This document shows, piece after piece, positions 8,447 to 19,281 of a DNA stretch of 64,000 nt (position 1 is the first letter of the stretch; every line of letters begins with the position of its first letter). The stretch is from Chryseobacterium sp. W4I1 (lineage in GTDB: Bacteria; Bacteroidota; Bacteroidia; Flavobacteriales; Weeksellaceae): contig NZ_JAUSXQ010000001.1 of the NCBI RefSeq assembly GCF_030816115.1, positions 62,001-126,000 of the forward strand. The letters run 5' to 3'. The notes under the pieces were generated by a model. That model was not told the origin of the DNA, made no database searches, and saw only the letters and a program-made list of their open reading frames with translations. Both the position numbers and the translations under genes were made by a program.

Positions 8447-8985
8447 TGAAAAATATTTATATAGTTTTAGGAGTATCAATTATGTTGTCTTGCAAATCTC
8501 AACAAGTATTACCACAAAATAGTTCAGTAATGAACTCTCCTGCTAATTCATATTTAAAGATTTAAATAATGAGTTATGTGGGAGCTTGGATCGCAAATTT
8601 TCAAGATAAATATTACAAAAAAATTGCACAAGCCGTTCGAAATGCTTGGTAAATTATTTTCAAGATCAGTTAATTGTAAGATATGAAATTAAAAATGCAA
8701 ATGGGAATGCAATCATCTTTGAGTAAAAATTTTGATAATGATGTCAAACTTCTAATTGAAAGTTCTAATACTGAAATGAATGGTAGTTTAGTGAATTTAA
8801 TATTTGCAGGAGGAAATTGTAGTGTTGGTATTGGAGAAATTATTTTAAAAAAGATGACTACTATACAATTTTCTTGGAATTATTATCCCGAAACGACTAG
8901 ACGAAATAATATTACTTGTCTTCTAAGTTTAGATTATAATATTTATTTGCCAGAAACTTAAAACTTAGTATTGACAAAACAGTAA
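8446..8985 (+). pseudogene. Decayed second copy of the DUF6705 gene
   Basis: All parts of a DUF6705 protein are present but scattered over frames. A lipoprotein signal (IMLSCKSQQ) runs to SYLKI and stops. Missing bases then break KDLNNEL and YVGAW. FQDQLIVRYEIKNANGN lies in yet another frame, and the C-terminal part (AGGNCSVGIGEIILKKM to IYLPET) is interrupted by TAA at 8959-8961, after which NLVLTKQ continues in frame to the final TAA at 8983-8985. With several independent lesions this is a true pseudogene, not a single read error. Confidence 0.8.
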
Positions 8986-9005
8986 TTAAATAGTCCAATA
9001 TCTCA

Positions 9006-9703
9006 ATGGAAAAAAGGTTGATTTTTTTATCCGTAATCTATTTTTGTTTTTATTGTGCAGGACAGGAAATAAAAATTCCTGATAATTTTAGTGGGCATGC
9101 TATTCCAAAAGTAGAGTCTGAAGAATGGTTTGTTTTGAACCACTCTGAAGATAGTTATGCTGTGAAAAAAGATAATGACAGATTGGTAGTGGAAAAGACC
9201 AGTTATTATAAAAAGAATTCTGAATTAGAAATCGAAGAGGGAAAACTGATTGGAGAAAATAAAGGAGAATGGGAGGAGCATTATACTTTCAGCCCAAAGA
9301 AGGTAAAGAAAAAATGATAGAAATAAAATTTGGAAATGTTATTGATATATTCAAATTCCAAAACAAAATTTATTTCACTGAAGGTTCAGGGATTTGGGGA
9401 AGTTTATACGAATTAAAAAAAGATTCAGTTTTCACATATGAAAAAATTGAATCCTTTGGGGATGCCTTAGAAGCATTTACTATATTTAATGACACTATTT
9501 ATCTTGTCTCTCATCATGGTTTTTATAAAGTAGTGAATCAAAAAGCAGTAACCATTTTTAGAAACCAGTTTTGGCGAAATTTATATCCAAATTCTGTAAT
9601 TGTATTCGATGAAGAAAATATTTTTATTGGTATGCGGAGTGGAATTGCTAAATTAAATCTTATAAAAAACACAGTTAATTTTTATAGAGAAAAAGGATTA
9701 TAG
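9006..9703 (+). pseudogene. Secreted protein of unknown function, single-base frameshift
   Basis: A 103-codon frame with a signal peptide (MEKRLIFLSVIYFCFYCAGQ) runs from 9006, and a second frame continues from within it to 9703. If one G is added to the GGG at 9271-9273, the text reads GEWGGALYFQPKEGKEK and flows into the second frame, giving one protein of 232 residues. The C-terminal part (EAFTIFNDTIYLVSHHGFYKV, IFIGMRSGIAKLNLI) looks like beta-propeller blades. I recall similar secreted flavobacterial proteins with the same GEWGG segment but no function. The lesion may be a sequencing error. Confidence 0.7.
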
Positions 9704-9715
9704 GTCGTATTACAT

Positions 9716-9825
9716 TTTAGATTGTTAAAAAAATAAAATTCCACTCAAATTTCATGGAAGATAGTAAGCTTAGATTATAACATTATATACCAGAAACTGA
9801 AAGCTTAGTATTTATAAAGCAATAG
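9716..9825 (+). pseudogene. Third, internally deleted DUF6705 remnant
   Basis: Read across frames the stretch gives VKKINSTQISWK and then LDYNI, LPETESLVFIKQ and a stop at 9823-9825. These match the last third of the two upstream DUF6705 copies, with the part between SW and LDYN deleted and a further frameshift. No start codon or N-terminal part is left. Confidence 0.65.
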
Positions 9826-9832
9826 TGAGATA

Positions 9833-9855
9833 AACCGCTGAAAGGCGGTTTTTTA
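9833..9855 (+). terminator. Intrinsic terminator
   Basis: AACCGC (9833-9838) pairs with GCGGTT (9845-9850) around a six-base loop and is followed by a run of T. It closes the rightward lipoprotein/DUF6705 cluster before the convergent GAF-type gene. Confidence 0.75.
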
Positions 9856-9897
9856 TTTGTAATAGTACAAAATTATAAGATTACGGAATAGTTGTTA

Positions 9898-12199
9898 TTA
9901 AACCAAAGAAACCCTCAATGCCAGCAATCCCGTAATTCCCTGAAGGTCTTCCACTTTTAAAAATTCTATATCATTCTGCAGAATTCCTTTTTTCTGAAGC
10001 TTATTGATGTATTCCAGGTATTCTTTCTGGTTTTCCATACCGAAATAAACGATGGTGATCTTGCCGGGACAGGTAATCCTTTCTGATGAATCTTTAACGT
10101 GTGCTTTATCCAGGCGTTTTTTTACAATTTCATAGTACGAATTGTAAGCACCGTCTACATCGAAACGTTTTTCATCCATTCTGAAGCGGATGTCTATTTT
10201 TTCATTGTAAACAAAAATCAAGGAGGCAATATCCAGCCGGATGGGCAGATCTCTTTTGAAATTCTGGAATTCACGCTCCATATTGCACATTGTTTTCAGC
10301 TGCCAGTATCTTAATTTATGAACCACTTTTGAAGTATACGGAAGATCCGGTGCAATATTGTGCCCAATGTATAAATTGTGCTCTACACCATCGGATTTGA
10401 ACCTTTCATAATAATGCGGGAATAGCTCCTGTGCTTTCACCTGGCCTTCATCCAGCATATCAGCCAGCTTCCGGTTGACGAGGGTTATAGAATCATCCAG
10501 GCCTTTTTCTGTTGGCATAAAATAAATCGGTCTGGGTAAAAATCTGTAAAAAGTAATCTTTGATCTTATTTTTTATTTCCTTGTCTGCTTTCATTTCCAG
10601 TTTTCCCTGCAGGTAAGGATGTATTTCTTCTCTCAGCAGCCTTTGAAGGCGTTGCTCCGTGTCTGCTTTGATCTCGTTGTTCAGCTCGTTTTCAAAAACA
10701 TCCAGCGCCAGAAGATATTTCTCTGAATCTGAATTGATCATTGTGAAAATGTCATGAAGGCTATCGAGCTGTTGGTTAATATCTTCCAGCATCAGATTAA
10801 AACGCTTATCTGAAGAGGAACGGATATCTGAGAACCCAAACAGAGGTGTCAGGTTTTTGAAGGAGATCTGTTTCAGTGTGTACATTTTTTTTCCCAGCGA
10901 AGCATTGAAATATTTTTCGGCTTCATTTCTGAATTTCCATACCACACTGTCATGGATGGAGGTGTATTCACGCTGGATAATGGCTTCTATCTGATAGTTT
11001 TTTTCAAAGCTGAACCTATTTAGGGAAAAAAGGATCATATCAGTGAAAAACTCCATTTTTTTCAGCTTTAAACCATTGAAACTGTTGGCTTGTGGAGATG
11101 TAAACTCCATAATAGCCAGAAGCTCATTGTCTTTCATGATAGGAATCACCATGAAGCTGTTGATATTGTTGTCTCTTAAAATACTAAAAGAAGGTAGGCT
11201 TTTAACATTTTCCTCCAGTTTATTGACATTGGAGATAACAATCGGTTTGGAGTTGTGATTTAAATTGGTAAAAGTATTTTTCCGGGTTTCTTCATCAAAT
11301 GCATTGATCCAGAAATCCAGAACGTGATGGGTGAAAACATTTTCGTATATCGGAAGTCTGCCGAGTTTCTGATCTTTTTTATCGAAAAGCATAAGCCCGA
11401 AATTAAGTTCCGGGACATCGAAATAAGATTTGAAAATTTCAACAAGATTTTCATCCGGGCTCAAATCCTCCGGATCAATTTCTATCATGCTCGATTTCAG
11501 ATCAGAAAGCGCCACTTCAGAAGTACAGTCTACAAGAGAAACAATAGTGAAACCTTTTAAAATCCATGATTTTGAAGGAAAATATTTTTTCCACAGTTTA
11601 AAATCGTCCAGATTTTCAAGCAGCATATCCAGCACATCATCAGACGGAATTTTTGCCTCTTCAGTAGGGTAAACCTCTATAAAGTCTGAATTGACCGTAA
11701 TTTTATAATGTTTCATGATTCCCAGCCTGTTTGGGATATCATAATAGAGAGGCATGGTGCTTTTGATATCTCTTTTGAAATAAGTCTGAAGAATAAGGCA
11801 GCAGCAGAATACATAAAATTCATCGTCCCCGATATTTCTCAGCTCTATTTCAAAATCCTTTCCGGCATCTTTAAGTATGCTTTTAAATCTTTCGGTATAA
11901 TTGAAAGTAGTTTTGGAAAGCGGAACACTGGCCGCTTTGATTTCATTGTGTGTAAGACCGGTAGGGAAGAGGTCTGCAAGAATCTGCCTGATGAGGTCTT
12001 CATGTTTTTCGAGAAGAGTTTCATCCAGGAATCCGTCTCGTAGCTCAGGAAATTTTTTTGTCCTTTCAATTAAAGATTCAGCATAATTAACCCTATACTC
12101 CAAACGGTCGTTGTACCGGATATGTTCCAGTACATCCAAATACTTTTTGAATGATATGAGAACCTGAAATGGAGCGTCTTTTTTATAAAGATTGGCCAA
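9898..12199 (-). pseudogene. GAF-domain-type cytoplasmic protein, single-base frameshift
   Basis: Two overlapping minus-strand frames (568 and 206 codons) form one protein if a single base is removed from the A5 run (T5 at 10504-10508 on the plus strand). The join then reads TDLFYANRKGLDDSITLVNRK, and the length becomes about 766 residues, as I recall for the flavobacterial GAF-domain-containing family. A GAF-like fold is likely around residues 230-390 (INSFMVIPIMKDNELLAIMEF); the rest is helical. There is no signal peptide or membrane helix. The ligand and partner are unknown. A one-base change in a homopolymer with both halves well kept suggests read error or very recent mutation. Confidence 0.7.
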
Positions 12200-12325
12200 G
12201 AGCTGAATTTTAAAGTAAAGTTATGAAAAAAAGGCCACTTCCCAATCTGCTGTAAATTGGTGAAAACTATATTTTACATACCTTTACTTACTTTTCTTAA
12301 ACAAAATCCGGTAAAAGATAAAACA

Positions 12326-12577
12326 TTATCTGTTACTTCTTTTCTTTTTAAAATATTCTGCAGTTTTGTGAAAAAGATTAGGATAAAATTCTGATGTTCC
12401 GATCTTTAATTCTTTGGTTACCGGAAACAGAAATTTCATTAGCGGTACGCTAAATATGATAGCAACAGCCGCGACAAGCATTTGGTAATTGCCCACATCT
12501 GTTTTGTCTTTGCTTACATAAAAAACAATTGCAGCAATGACTGATGAAGTCAATAAAGTGATAAAGATTTTCTTCAT
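12326..12577 (-). CDS. Small membrane protein of unknown function
   Basis: The 83-residue product has hydrophobic stretches at about 5-22 and 34-52 and a basic tail ending KKKRSNR. The ATG at 12577 is preferred to the TTG nine bases upstream because MKKIFITLL is a typical start. No family is recognised. It stands alone between the GAF-type gene and the complex I operon. Confidence 0.55.
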   Translation of the reverse strand: MKKIFITLLTSSVIAAIVFYVSKDKTDVGNYQMLVAAVAIIFSVPLMKFLFPVTKELKIGTSEFYPNLFHKTAEYFKKKRSNR

Positions 12578-12917
12578 GGTGGTCAATGTTATTCAAATTT
12601 AGCAGTTTCCCAGCATATTTAAATAAGAATTTGGTTTTTTGCTTTTATTTTGTGATGGTTTAAATATTGGACATATTTGTCTTGATGCAAAGCTTTATGA
12701 TAGATAATGTTTAGACTAAGAATACAAAGAAAAAATCAATCTTTGATTGATGCAGCACCTTTAATCCGCGACTTTATCATTCTTGCATAACCTTTAAGTG
12801 TAAAAGGGTTTTAATTTATGACTTTGTGATAAAAAATAAGCATCAATACGTTGATAAAATTAACCATAAAAAAGCACAACCAAAATAGTTGTGCTTGTAT
12901 ATTTTATATTGGGATTT
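12578..12917. other. Intergenic region behind the complex I operon
   Basis: About 340 AT-rich bases without a credible gene. The only clear element is the hairpin at 12872-12896. A short inverted motif (AAAATCAATCTTTGATTGAT) lies near 12730. I see no tRNA, repeat array or conserved frame. Confidence 0.5.
12872..12896 (-). terminator. Intrinsic terminator of the nuo operon
   Basis: AAGCACAAC (12872-12880) pairs perfectly with GTTGTGCTT (12888-12896) around a seven-base loop. On the minus strand the stem is followed by a run of seven T, and it lies just behind the nuoN stop. Confidence 0.85.
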
Positions 12918-14304
12918 TTATAATCCGAACTGTCTTGCAAACAGATCAGGGAAAACTCCTAATATGATAATTGATGCAATGACAAATACTGCTACAATAT
13001 TGTAAGTAAGGGTTACTTTTTCTGATGATTTAAATGTAGAATCTTTAAAGAAGAACATTGAAATAATTAGTCTTAAGTAGTAAGCGATAGATACTGCTGA
13101 ACCTAATACAGCTACCAATACTAAGAAAACTCCATGCGTAGAATTCATCGCTTGGGAGAATAAAGCAAATTTCCCCATGAAACCAGCGGTTAACGGAACT
13201 CCTGCCATTGAAAGCATAGAGATTGCAGCCACTGTCGCTAATAGGGGTTCAGACTTTGCCAATCCTCTGAAAGCTCCGAAAGAAGTTTCTCTCTTTAATT
13301 TTTCTACGTAAATCAGGCACATGAAAACACCTACCGTTGATAGTGCATAAGCAAATAAATAGAAGGCTAAGTTATAGGTAGAAAGGCTTGTCATTCCAAA
13401 GAATACCAATCCAATGTATCCTGCATGTGAAACGGAAGAGTAGGCTAACATTCTTTTTGCATTGGTTTGGGCAAGACCCATAACGTTGGCTAAAAGTAAT
13501 GTGATGATCAGGAATACTCCGAAAACATTGATCCACTGTTCAGTCACTCCTCCAAATCCGATGGTCATTAATCTGAATAGGGCAAAGAATCCTGAGATCT
13601 TTACTACACTCGCCATAAATGCTGTAATCAGTGAAGGGGAACCTGCATACACATCAGGACTCCACATATGGAAAGGAGCTAATGCTACTTTGAATGCCAG
13701 TGCACAAAGGATAAGCAGAACTCCCAAAATGAACATAACGTCTTTAGGATTTTTAACTCCAAAATCCTGGATTTTATATAAATCGAAACTTCCTGTACTT
13801 CCGTAGATAAATGCAATTCCGAACAGTAAGAAACCTGTTGCGAAGGCGCCCATCAGAAAATATTTGATTGAAGCTTCGTTTGATCTTAAATCAGTTTTGT
13901 TGGCTCCTGCCATTACGTATAACGGGATGGACAGAATTTCTACCCCTAAGAAAAGCGTTACCATATTCTGGTATCCGAAAAGGGTAATTCCACCGCAAAG
14001 CGCCAAAAAGCATCAGTGCATATAATTCTGACTGGTGGCTTCTGTGGTTGCTGAATGCAAAACCTCCCAGGAAGAATAACAATAAGGTGGTTACAATAGA
14101 TATTTTGGTGAATAACGCAGTATTTGCAGTGTATTCATACATGTGTCTGTACTTTTCAAAGAAAGCACATTCGGGTAAGAAACTTACATATAATGCGATG
14201 ATCAATCCTAAAATCCCAATGTATCTTGCGAATTTTCCCTGTTCGAAAACTCCTGAAAATAACGCAATAACTGCTGTTAGGAAAACAATAATTAAAACAC
14301 TCAT
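12918..14304 (-). pseudogene. nuoN: NADH-quinone oxidoreductase subunit N, single-base frameshift
   Basis: NuoN is one of the three antiporter-like proton-pumping membrane subunits of complex I. The frame from 14304 (MSVLIIVFL...) and the frame ending at 12918 overlap and together make a normal 461-residue NuoN if one base is removed near 14003-14009 (TTTTTGG on the minus strand). The junction then reads ELYALMLFALCGGITLFGY. The second part keeps typical antiporter-subunit text such as FHMWSPDVYAGSP, RMLAYSSVSHAGY and GVPLTAGFMGK. It is the last gene of an otherwise complete nuo operon, so loss would cripple complex I. A sequencing error is more likely than real inactivation. Confidence 0.85.
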
Positions 14305-14407
14305 AATATAGATTTGAGAGGTGAGACATGAGAGACGAGACTAAATTTCTGATTCCTCATTTCCGGATCTCTTAATTTTTTAATTTTTAAATCTTTTAAT
14401 CTTCTGG
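14305..14407. repeat. nuoN-nuoM spacer with short A+T and GAGA-type repeats
   Basis: The 103-base gap carries GAGGTGAGACATGAGAGACG, a degenerate GAGA repeat, and then several TTTTTAA units. It belongs to the style of filler seen in other nuo spacers here. No gene is present. Confidence 0.45.
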
Positions 14408-15901
14408 TTAGCTACCCATCGCTGTGTAGATAAATGTCAGCGAACTATTCACCATATCGATAATCGGCTGTGGGAAAATACCCAAGACGATTACAAAAAC
14501 GGCTAAACTTGCCAATACTGAGAATTCTACAGCGGATAGGTCTTTTGCGGTACTTAAAACAGCTTCGTCTCCTTCCCCAAACATTGCTCTTCCGTAGAAT
14601 CTCAATAGGTAAACGGCACAAAGAATGATGGTAAGACCAGCGATCACGGCTGCCAATCCGTTAAAGTCATAGACTGATTTCAACAGAATAAATTCCCCAA
14701 TGAACCCATTAGTCAATGGAACTCCCATTGAACCTAGTATAATGATCAGGAACAACACGGCAAATTTCGGAGCCACTTTCGCTAAACCTCCCATTTGTCT
14801 GATGTCTCTTGATTTAAATCTCTTGTATAAAATATCACAACAATAGAATAATCCAACTACATTGATACCGTGTGCAAAAGTTTGCACCAATGCACCTTCA
14901 GCTCCTTCAATATTGAATGTTCCTCTTAAGGTAATTACTGCAGAAGAGAAGATCCCCGCTACCATTAATCCTACGTGAGAGAAAGAAGAATACGCAATGA
15001 TTCTTTTCATATCAGTCTGGATGATGGCAATTAATGCACCATGAACAATTCCTACAATGGCAAGGATAATGACAATCTGCCCCGAAATTCCTGCAATTGG
15101 AATTGGAGTGATCGGAAGTAAATAACGGATAACACCGTACACTGCCATCTTCAGCATGATCCCTGATAAAAGCATGGACCCCTGAGTAGGAGAATAGGTA
15201 TACGTATCCGGCTGCCATGTATGGAATGGAAATACCGGTAATTTCACTGCAAATGCAAAGAAGATAAACCAGAATACCACCGTCTGCTGTACTTCGTTAA
15301 GCTGAGCATTGTATAAGTCTGTTAAAGCGAATGATGCAGAGTGGTTGTACACATAGATCAATCCGGCTAACATAAATAATGACCCAACGAATGTATAAAC
15401 GAAGAATTTGGTAGTGAATTCAAATCTTTTATTTTCCTGGCCCCAAAGTCCGGCAATAAACCAGATCGGAATCAGGGTTACTTCCCAGAAAATGTAGAAT
15501 AATAATCCGTCTAAAGAAGTGAACACCCCTACAAGACCAAATTGCATCAGCAGGATCAGACCATAGAATGTATTTCTGTAGTTTACATTTTCGTTGAAAG
15601 AAGATAAAATAATGATTGGCGTCAAGATATTGGTCAACAATAATAGAAGCAGACTCATTCCGTCAATTCCGAAATGAAGTGAGCTTTTAATAAACTGTGA
15701 CCAGGGATAATTGATCTCGTGCTGCAATACACTGTCTACCGTCGGATTAAAATCAAAATCCGCTGCAATGTAGAAAGTAATAAGCATTTGGATCAATGCA
15801 ATTCCTAGCGCCAAGTATTTGCTGGATTTATTTTTCCATGCAAAAACTAATCCCGAACCTACAAGAGGTAATAGTAATAATGTTAATAATAAACCCGACA
15901 T
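14408..15901 (-). CDS. nuoM: NADH-quinone oxidoreductase subunit M
   Basis: Intact 497-residue antiporter-like subunit with about 14 hydrophobic helices. FHTWQPDTYTYSPTQGSMLL, RIIAYSSFSHVG and GVPLTNGFIGEFILL match NuoM; the lysine and glutamate residues embedded in helices form the proton path in this family. The start ATG shares one base with the nuoL stop (TAATG), so translation is probably coupled. The spacer to nuoN is unusually long for this operon. Confidence 0.95.
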   Translation of the reverse strand: MSGLLLTLLLLPLVGSGLVFAWKNKSSKYLALGIALIQMLITFYIAADFDFNPTVDSVLQHEINYPWSQFIKSSLHFGIDGMSLLLLLLTNILTPIIILSSFNENVNYRNTFYGLILLMQFGLVGVFTSLDGLLFYIFWEVTLIPIWFIAGLWGQENKRFEFTTKFFVYTFVGSLFMLAGLIYVYNHSASFALTDLYNAQLNEVQQTVVFWFIFFAFAVKLPVFPFHTWQPDTYTYSPTQGSMLLSGIMLKMAVYGVIRYLLPITPIPIAGISGQIVIILAIVGIVHGALIAIIQTDMKRIIAYSSFSHVGLMVAGIFSSAVITLRGTFNIEGAEGALVQTFAHGINVVGLFYCCDILYKRFKSRDIRQMGGLAKVAPKFAVLFLIIILGSMGVPLTNGFIGEFILLKSVYDFNGLAAVIAGLTIILCAVYLLRFYGRAMFGEGDEAVLSTAKDLSAVEFSVLASLAVFVIVLGIFPQPIIDMVNSSLTFIYTAMGS

Positions 15902-17815
15902 TATTGTAATATAAAGTTAACAATCAGTATAATTCCCACTGCTAAAGACATGATAAGAATATAAGTCTCTACATTTCCGTTCTGGATACGCTTCATGGCT
16001 TTTCCGCTGTCTTCAGCGCCTTCGCCAACGAAGTCTACAAAACGGTCTAAGATCCCTTTATCAAACATCTTTCCTCCGCGTCCTAATCCTTCAACAGTTT
16101 TTACAATCAATGCATTGTAAAGTTCGTCTACATATAGTTTTTTAGCAGAAAGCTTTTCCCATCCGGTGTAGCTCTCTTCTGCCAGTGCCATCTTTTTCTT
16201 TTTCACGTAAGTGTTTTTTACAATAAACCATACGGAGAAGAACATCAGCACTGTGGCTGCTAATAATATCATTTCAGTTCCGAAAGGCACTCCCGAAAGA
16301 GTAGCTTCCATCTGTTTAAAGCTTTCTTCGGTAAGAACCGGCTTCAACCATTCCATTAATTTTGCATAATGACCATGTCCGATGAAGTGAGGAAGGTTGA
16401 TTAAACCTCCAAGCACAGAAAGGATAGCCAATACGATCAATGGTAAAGTCATGCTTTTTGGACTTTCATGTAAATGGTGTTTCTGATCTTCTGTCCCTCT
16501 GAAATTCTCCGTGGAATGTCAAATAGTACAGTCTGAACATATATGTTGCTGTAATAGCCGCTAAAATGAATAAAAATACCCAATAGATTGGATTTTTAGC
16601 GAAAGCTGCTACTAAAATTTCGTCTTTAGAGATCATCCCTGATAATAAAGGGAAACCTGATATTGCTAACGTTCCGATAAGGAAAGTTGCATGAGTTATT
16701 GGAATGTATTTTTTCAGCCCCCCCATGAAACGCATATCCTGTTCGTTACTCATGGCGTGGATCACAGAACCTGCACCTAAGAATAATAAAGCCTTAAAGA
16801 ATGCGTGCGTCATTACGTGGAACATCGCTGTTGTATAAGCTCCCAATCCTAAAGCAATGAACATAAATCCAAGCTGTGAAACGGTAGAGTAGGCCAATAC
16901 TTTTTTGATATCGTTCTGACGAAGTGCATAGAATCCTGCCAAAGCAGCGGTTAAGAATCCGATGAATAAAATTCCTCCCTGAACGGTAGGTGCTAAAGTG
17001 AATAAGAAGTTTGATCTTACCACTAAATAGATCCCTGCTGTTACCATTGTAGCTGCGTGGATCAACGCTGATACAGGAGTTGGTCCGGCCATTGCATCCG
17101 GTAACCATGTATATAAAGGAACCTGAGCCGATTTACCGGTAGCTCCGATAAATAAACTGGCTGTAATAAAGATAATTACTGTTCCGTCTAATTCAAATTT
17201 TGAAGCGTTCTGTGCTACGGTAAGGTAATCTACTGCATTGGTCTGAGAAGCGATCATGAAGATCCCGATCAGTAAGGCAAGGTCACCAATTCTGTTCATG
17301 ATGAAAGCTTTTCTTGCTGCTTTACCATATTCTTCATTGGTATACCAGAATCCAATTAGTAAATAAGAACAAAGACCAACTCCTTCCCATCCGATGAACA
17401 GGATCAGGTAATTGCTTCCCATCACTAAAAGTAGCATAGAGAAGATGAAAAGATTCAAATAAGTAAAAAACTTATAGAAGCCTTTGTCGTGGCTCATATA
17501 TCCGATAGAATATAAATGGATAAGAGAACCGATACCTGTAATGATCATCACCATCATTAATGAAAGCTGATCAATCTGGAATCCGACATTAATCTGGATC
17601 CCGTTTACTGTAAACCACTCAAAAGCTTTTACGATGATAGGCTGACTTTCAGAATCCATGTTCATGAAAATGCTTACAGCGATGCAGAATGATCCGAAAA
17701 CCATTGCTGTAGCCAGAGAGCCTACCAATATTTTTGGAAGATTTTTCCCGAATAAACCGTTAATAAGAAACCCTAAAAGTGGTAAAAGTACTATTGCATA
17801 CACTAAATTTTCCAT
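15901..17815 (-). pseudogene. nuoL: NADH-quinone oxidoreductase subunit L, single-base frameshift
   Basis: NuoL is the largest antiporter-like subunit, with the long lateral helix. The first 440 residues are normal (GWEGVGLCSYLLIGFW, TWLPDAMAGPTPVSALIHA, GFPLLSGMISKDEIL). The frame then ends in an aberrant tail after TFHGEF. Removing one T from TTT (A3 at 16502-16504 on the plus strand) restores TFHGEFRGTEDQKHHLHESP and joins the 183-codon frame that carries the C-terminal part. The whole is then 637 residues, the expected size. Three bases separate it from nuoK. As with nuoN, a read error is the likeliest cause. Confidence 0.85.
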
Positions 17816-17818
17816 TCC

Positions 17819-18148
17819 TTATCCTCTTAATTTATTAAATATACTAACATCTACAGAACGGGTATTTCTATACAGCATAGCAATAATTGCCAGACCTACC
17901 GCTACTTCAGCGGCGGCTACCACCATAATGAAGAAAACTAAAAGCTGTCCGTCTCCGTTTCCTTTATACGCTGAAAAAGCAGCCAATAAAAGGTTTACAG
18001 AATTCAGCATAAGCTCTACACAGCCCAAAATAACAATAGCGTTTTTTCTCAACAATACTCCCAATACTCCCAAACAGAATAATACTGAAGAAAGGATGAT
18101 AAAATAGTTAAGAGGGACGCTTTGTATAAATGTATTTACTTCTCCCAT
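17819..18148 (-). CDS. nuoK: NADH-quinone oxidoreductase subunit K
   Basis: A 109-residue, three-helix membrane subunit of complex I. The conserved buried glutamates lie in LGCVELMLNSVNL and VAAAEVAVGLAI, both known to matter for proton transfer in NuoK. It lies 3 bases before nuoL and 4 bases after nuoJ within the operon. Length and motifs are normal. Confidence 0.95.
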   Translation of the reverse strand: MGEVNTFIQSVPLNYFIILSSVLFCLGVLGVLLRKNAIVILGCVELMLNSVNLLLAAFSAYKGNGDGQLLVFFIMVVAAAEVAVGLAIIAMLYRNTRSVDVSIFNKLRG

Positions 18149-18152
18149 AATT

Positions 18153-18650
18153 TTATAAATCTTTTTTACCGATTAATACCGCACCTACAATACCAGCCAA
18201 AATAAGGATGGAGGCAAGCTCAAACGGTAAAACATATTCGTTAAACAAAAGTCTCCCCAGATTTTTCGTAAGACCAACGCCTCTGTCTACATTTTCAACA
18301 ACAATGTGATTGTCCTTAACACCTTTGAATACGCCTAAAACTCCAATTAACAGAAGACCTGCTGTAAAAACTCCGACAAATTTTAAAGTATTGCCCTTCT
18401 TACTTTCGTCTTCCTTATTAAGGTTAAGCATCATCAGGATATATAAGAACAATACCATGATCGCTCCGGCATACACTATAATCTGAATGATCGCAAGGAA
18501 CTGTGCATTCAGAAGAATGTACATCCCGGCAATTGAAAACATCGTAACAATTAATGACAAAATAGCATAGAGAGGATTTCTTGCAAATACAAAATAAACT
18601 GCACTAGCCACTGCTAAAAACGCCACCAAGAAAAATAAAAACTGATCCAT
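18153..18650 (-). CDS. nuoJ: NADH-quinone oxidoreductase subunit J
   Basis: A 165-residue membrane subunit with five hydrophobic helices. The segment FLAIIQIIVYAGAIMVLFLY is the NuoJ signature containing the pi-bulge helix that changes shape during turnover. Its ATG shares one base with the nuoI stop (TAATG). Length is normal for Bacteroidetes. Confidence 0.95.
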   Translation of the reverse strand: MDQFLFFLVAFLAVASAVYFVFARNPLYAILSLIVTMFSIAGMYILLNAQFLAIIQIIVYAGAIMVLFLYILMMLNLNKEDESKKGNTLKFVGVFTAGLLLIGVLGVFKGVKDNHIVVENVDRGVGLTKNLGRLLFNEYVLPFELASILILAGIVGAVLIGKKDL

Positions 18651-19207
18651 TATTTTACCGCATTTTTTTGTTTCTCGGATTGTCTTGTCGTAATGTCAAT
18701 CCTTTCATTTATTTTTTCAACCAATTTATCTTTTCCATAGATGAAAGATCCTCTGTTGGTTTCTACATCTACCAATCTGTCTGTAAGATAGATCGCAGAT
18801 TTAGGACAAGCCTCTTCACACATCCCGCAGAAAATACATCTCAGCATATTGATTTCGTATACTGATGCATATTTTTCTTCTCTGTAAAGTCCTTTTTCCT
18901 CTTTTGTTCTTTCTGCAGCCGTCATGGTAATGGCTTCTGCAGGACAGGCCACAGCACAAAGTCCGCAAGCCGTACATCTTTCTCTGCCTTCTTCGTCTCT
19001 TTTCAGAACGTGCTGACCTCTCCAGATGGTAGTTCTCGGTTTCTGTACTTCCGGATATGAATATACTGCGGGAGCACCTTTTATAACGGTTCTTACAGCA
19101 TGCTTAAACGTAATCCCCATTCCTGTAAAAATGGCAGGAAGGTAGATCTTTTCAGCAAGGGTCATTTCTTTGTTGGAAACAACTTTTGATCTGTTCGTAA
19201 GTTTCAT
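18650..19207 (-). CDS. nuoI: NADH-quinone oxidoreductase subunit I
   Basis: This 185-residue peripheral-arm subunit carries two [4Fe-4S] sites of ferredoxin type: CTACGLCAVACP and CIFCGMCEEACP, each with the trailing Cys-Pro that swaps clusters. These pass electrons toward NuoB and quinone. The N-terminus is amphipathic and binds the membrane arm. The 74-base spacer to nuoH contains TTAGA-type repeats. Confidence 0.95.
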   Translation of the reverse strand: MKLTNRSKVVSNKEMTLAEKIYLPAIFTGMGITFKHAVRTVIKGAPAVYSYPEVQKPRTTIWRGQHVLKRDEEGRERCTACGLCAVACPAEAITMTAAERTKEEKGLYREEKYASVYEINMLRCIFCGMCEEACPKSAIYLTDRLVDVETNRGSFIYGKDKLVEKINERIDITTRQSEKQKNAVK

Positions 19208-19281
19208 TTAATTATGGATGTTAGATGTTAGACATTAGATTTTAGACTAATCTTGCCTGTTATCTTAATTAATTTTAATTT

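Noticed and set aside
8446..8985. Treating the frame at 8683-8961 as a separate 92-residue gene
   Set aside because: Its residues match the C-terminal part of the DUF6705 gene just upstream, and the missing N-terminal part lies in other frames before it, so it is a piece of a pseudogene.
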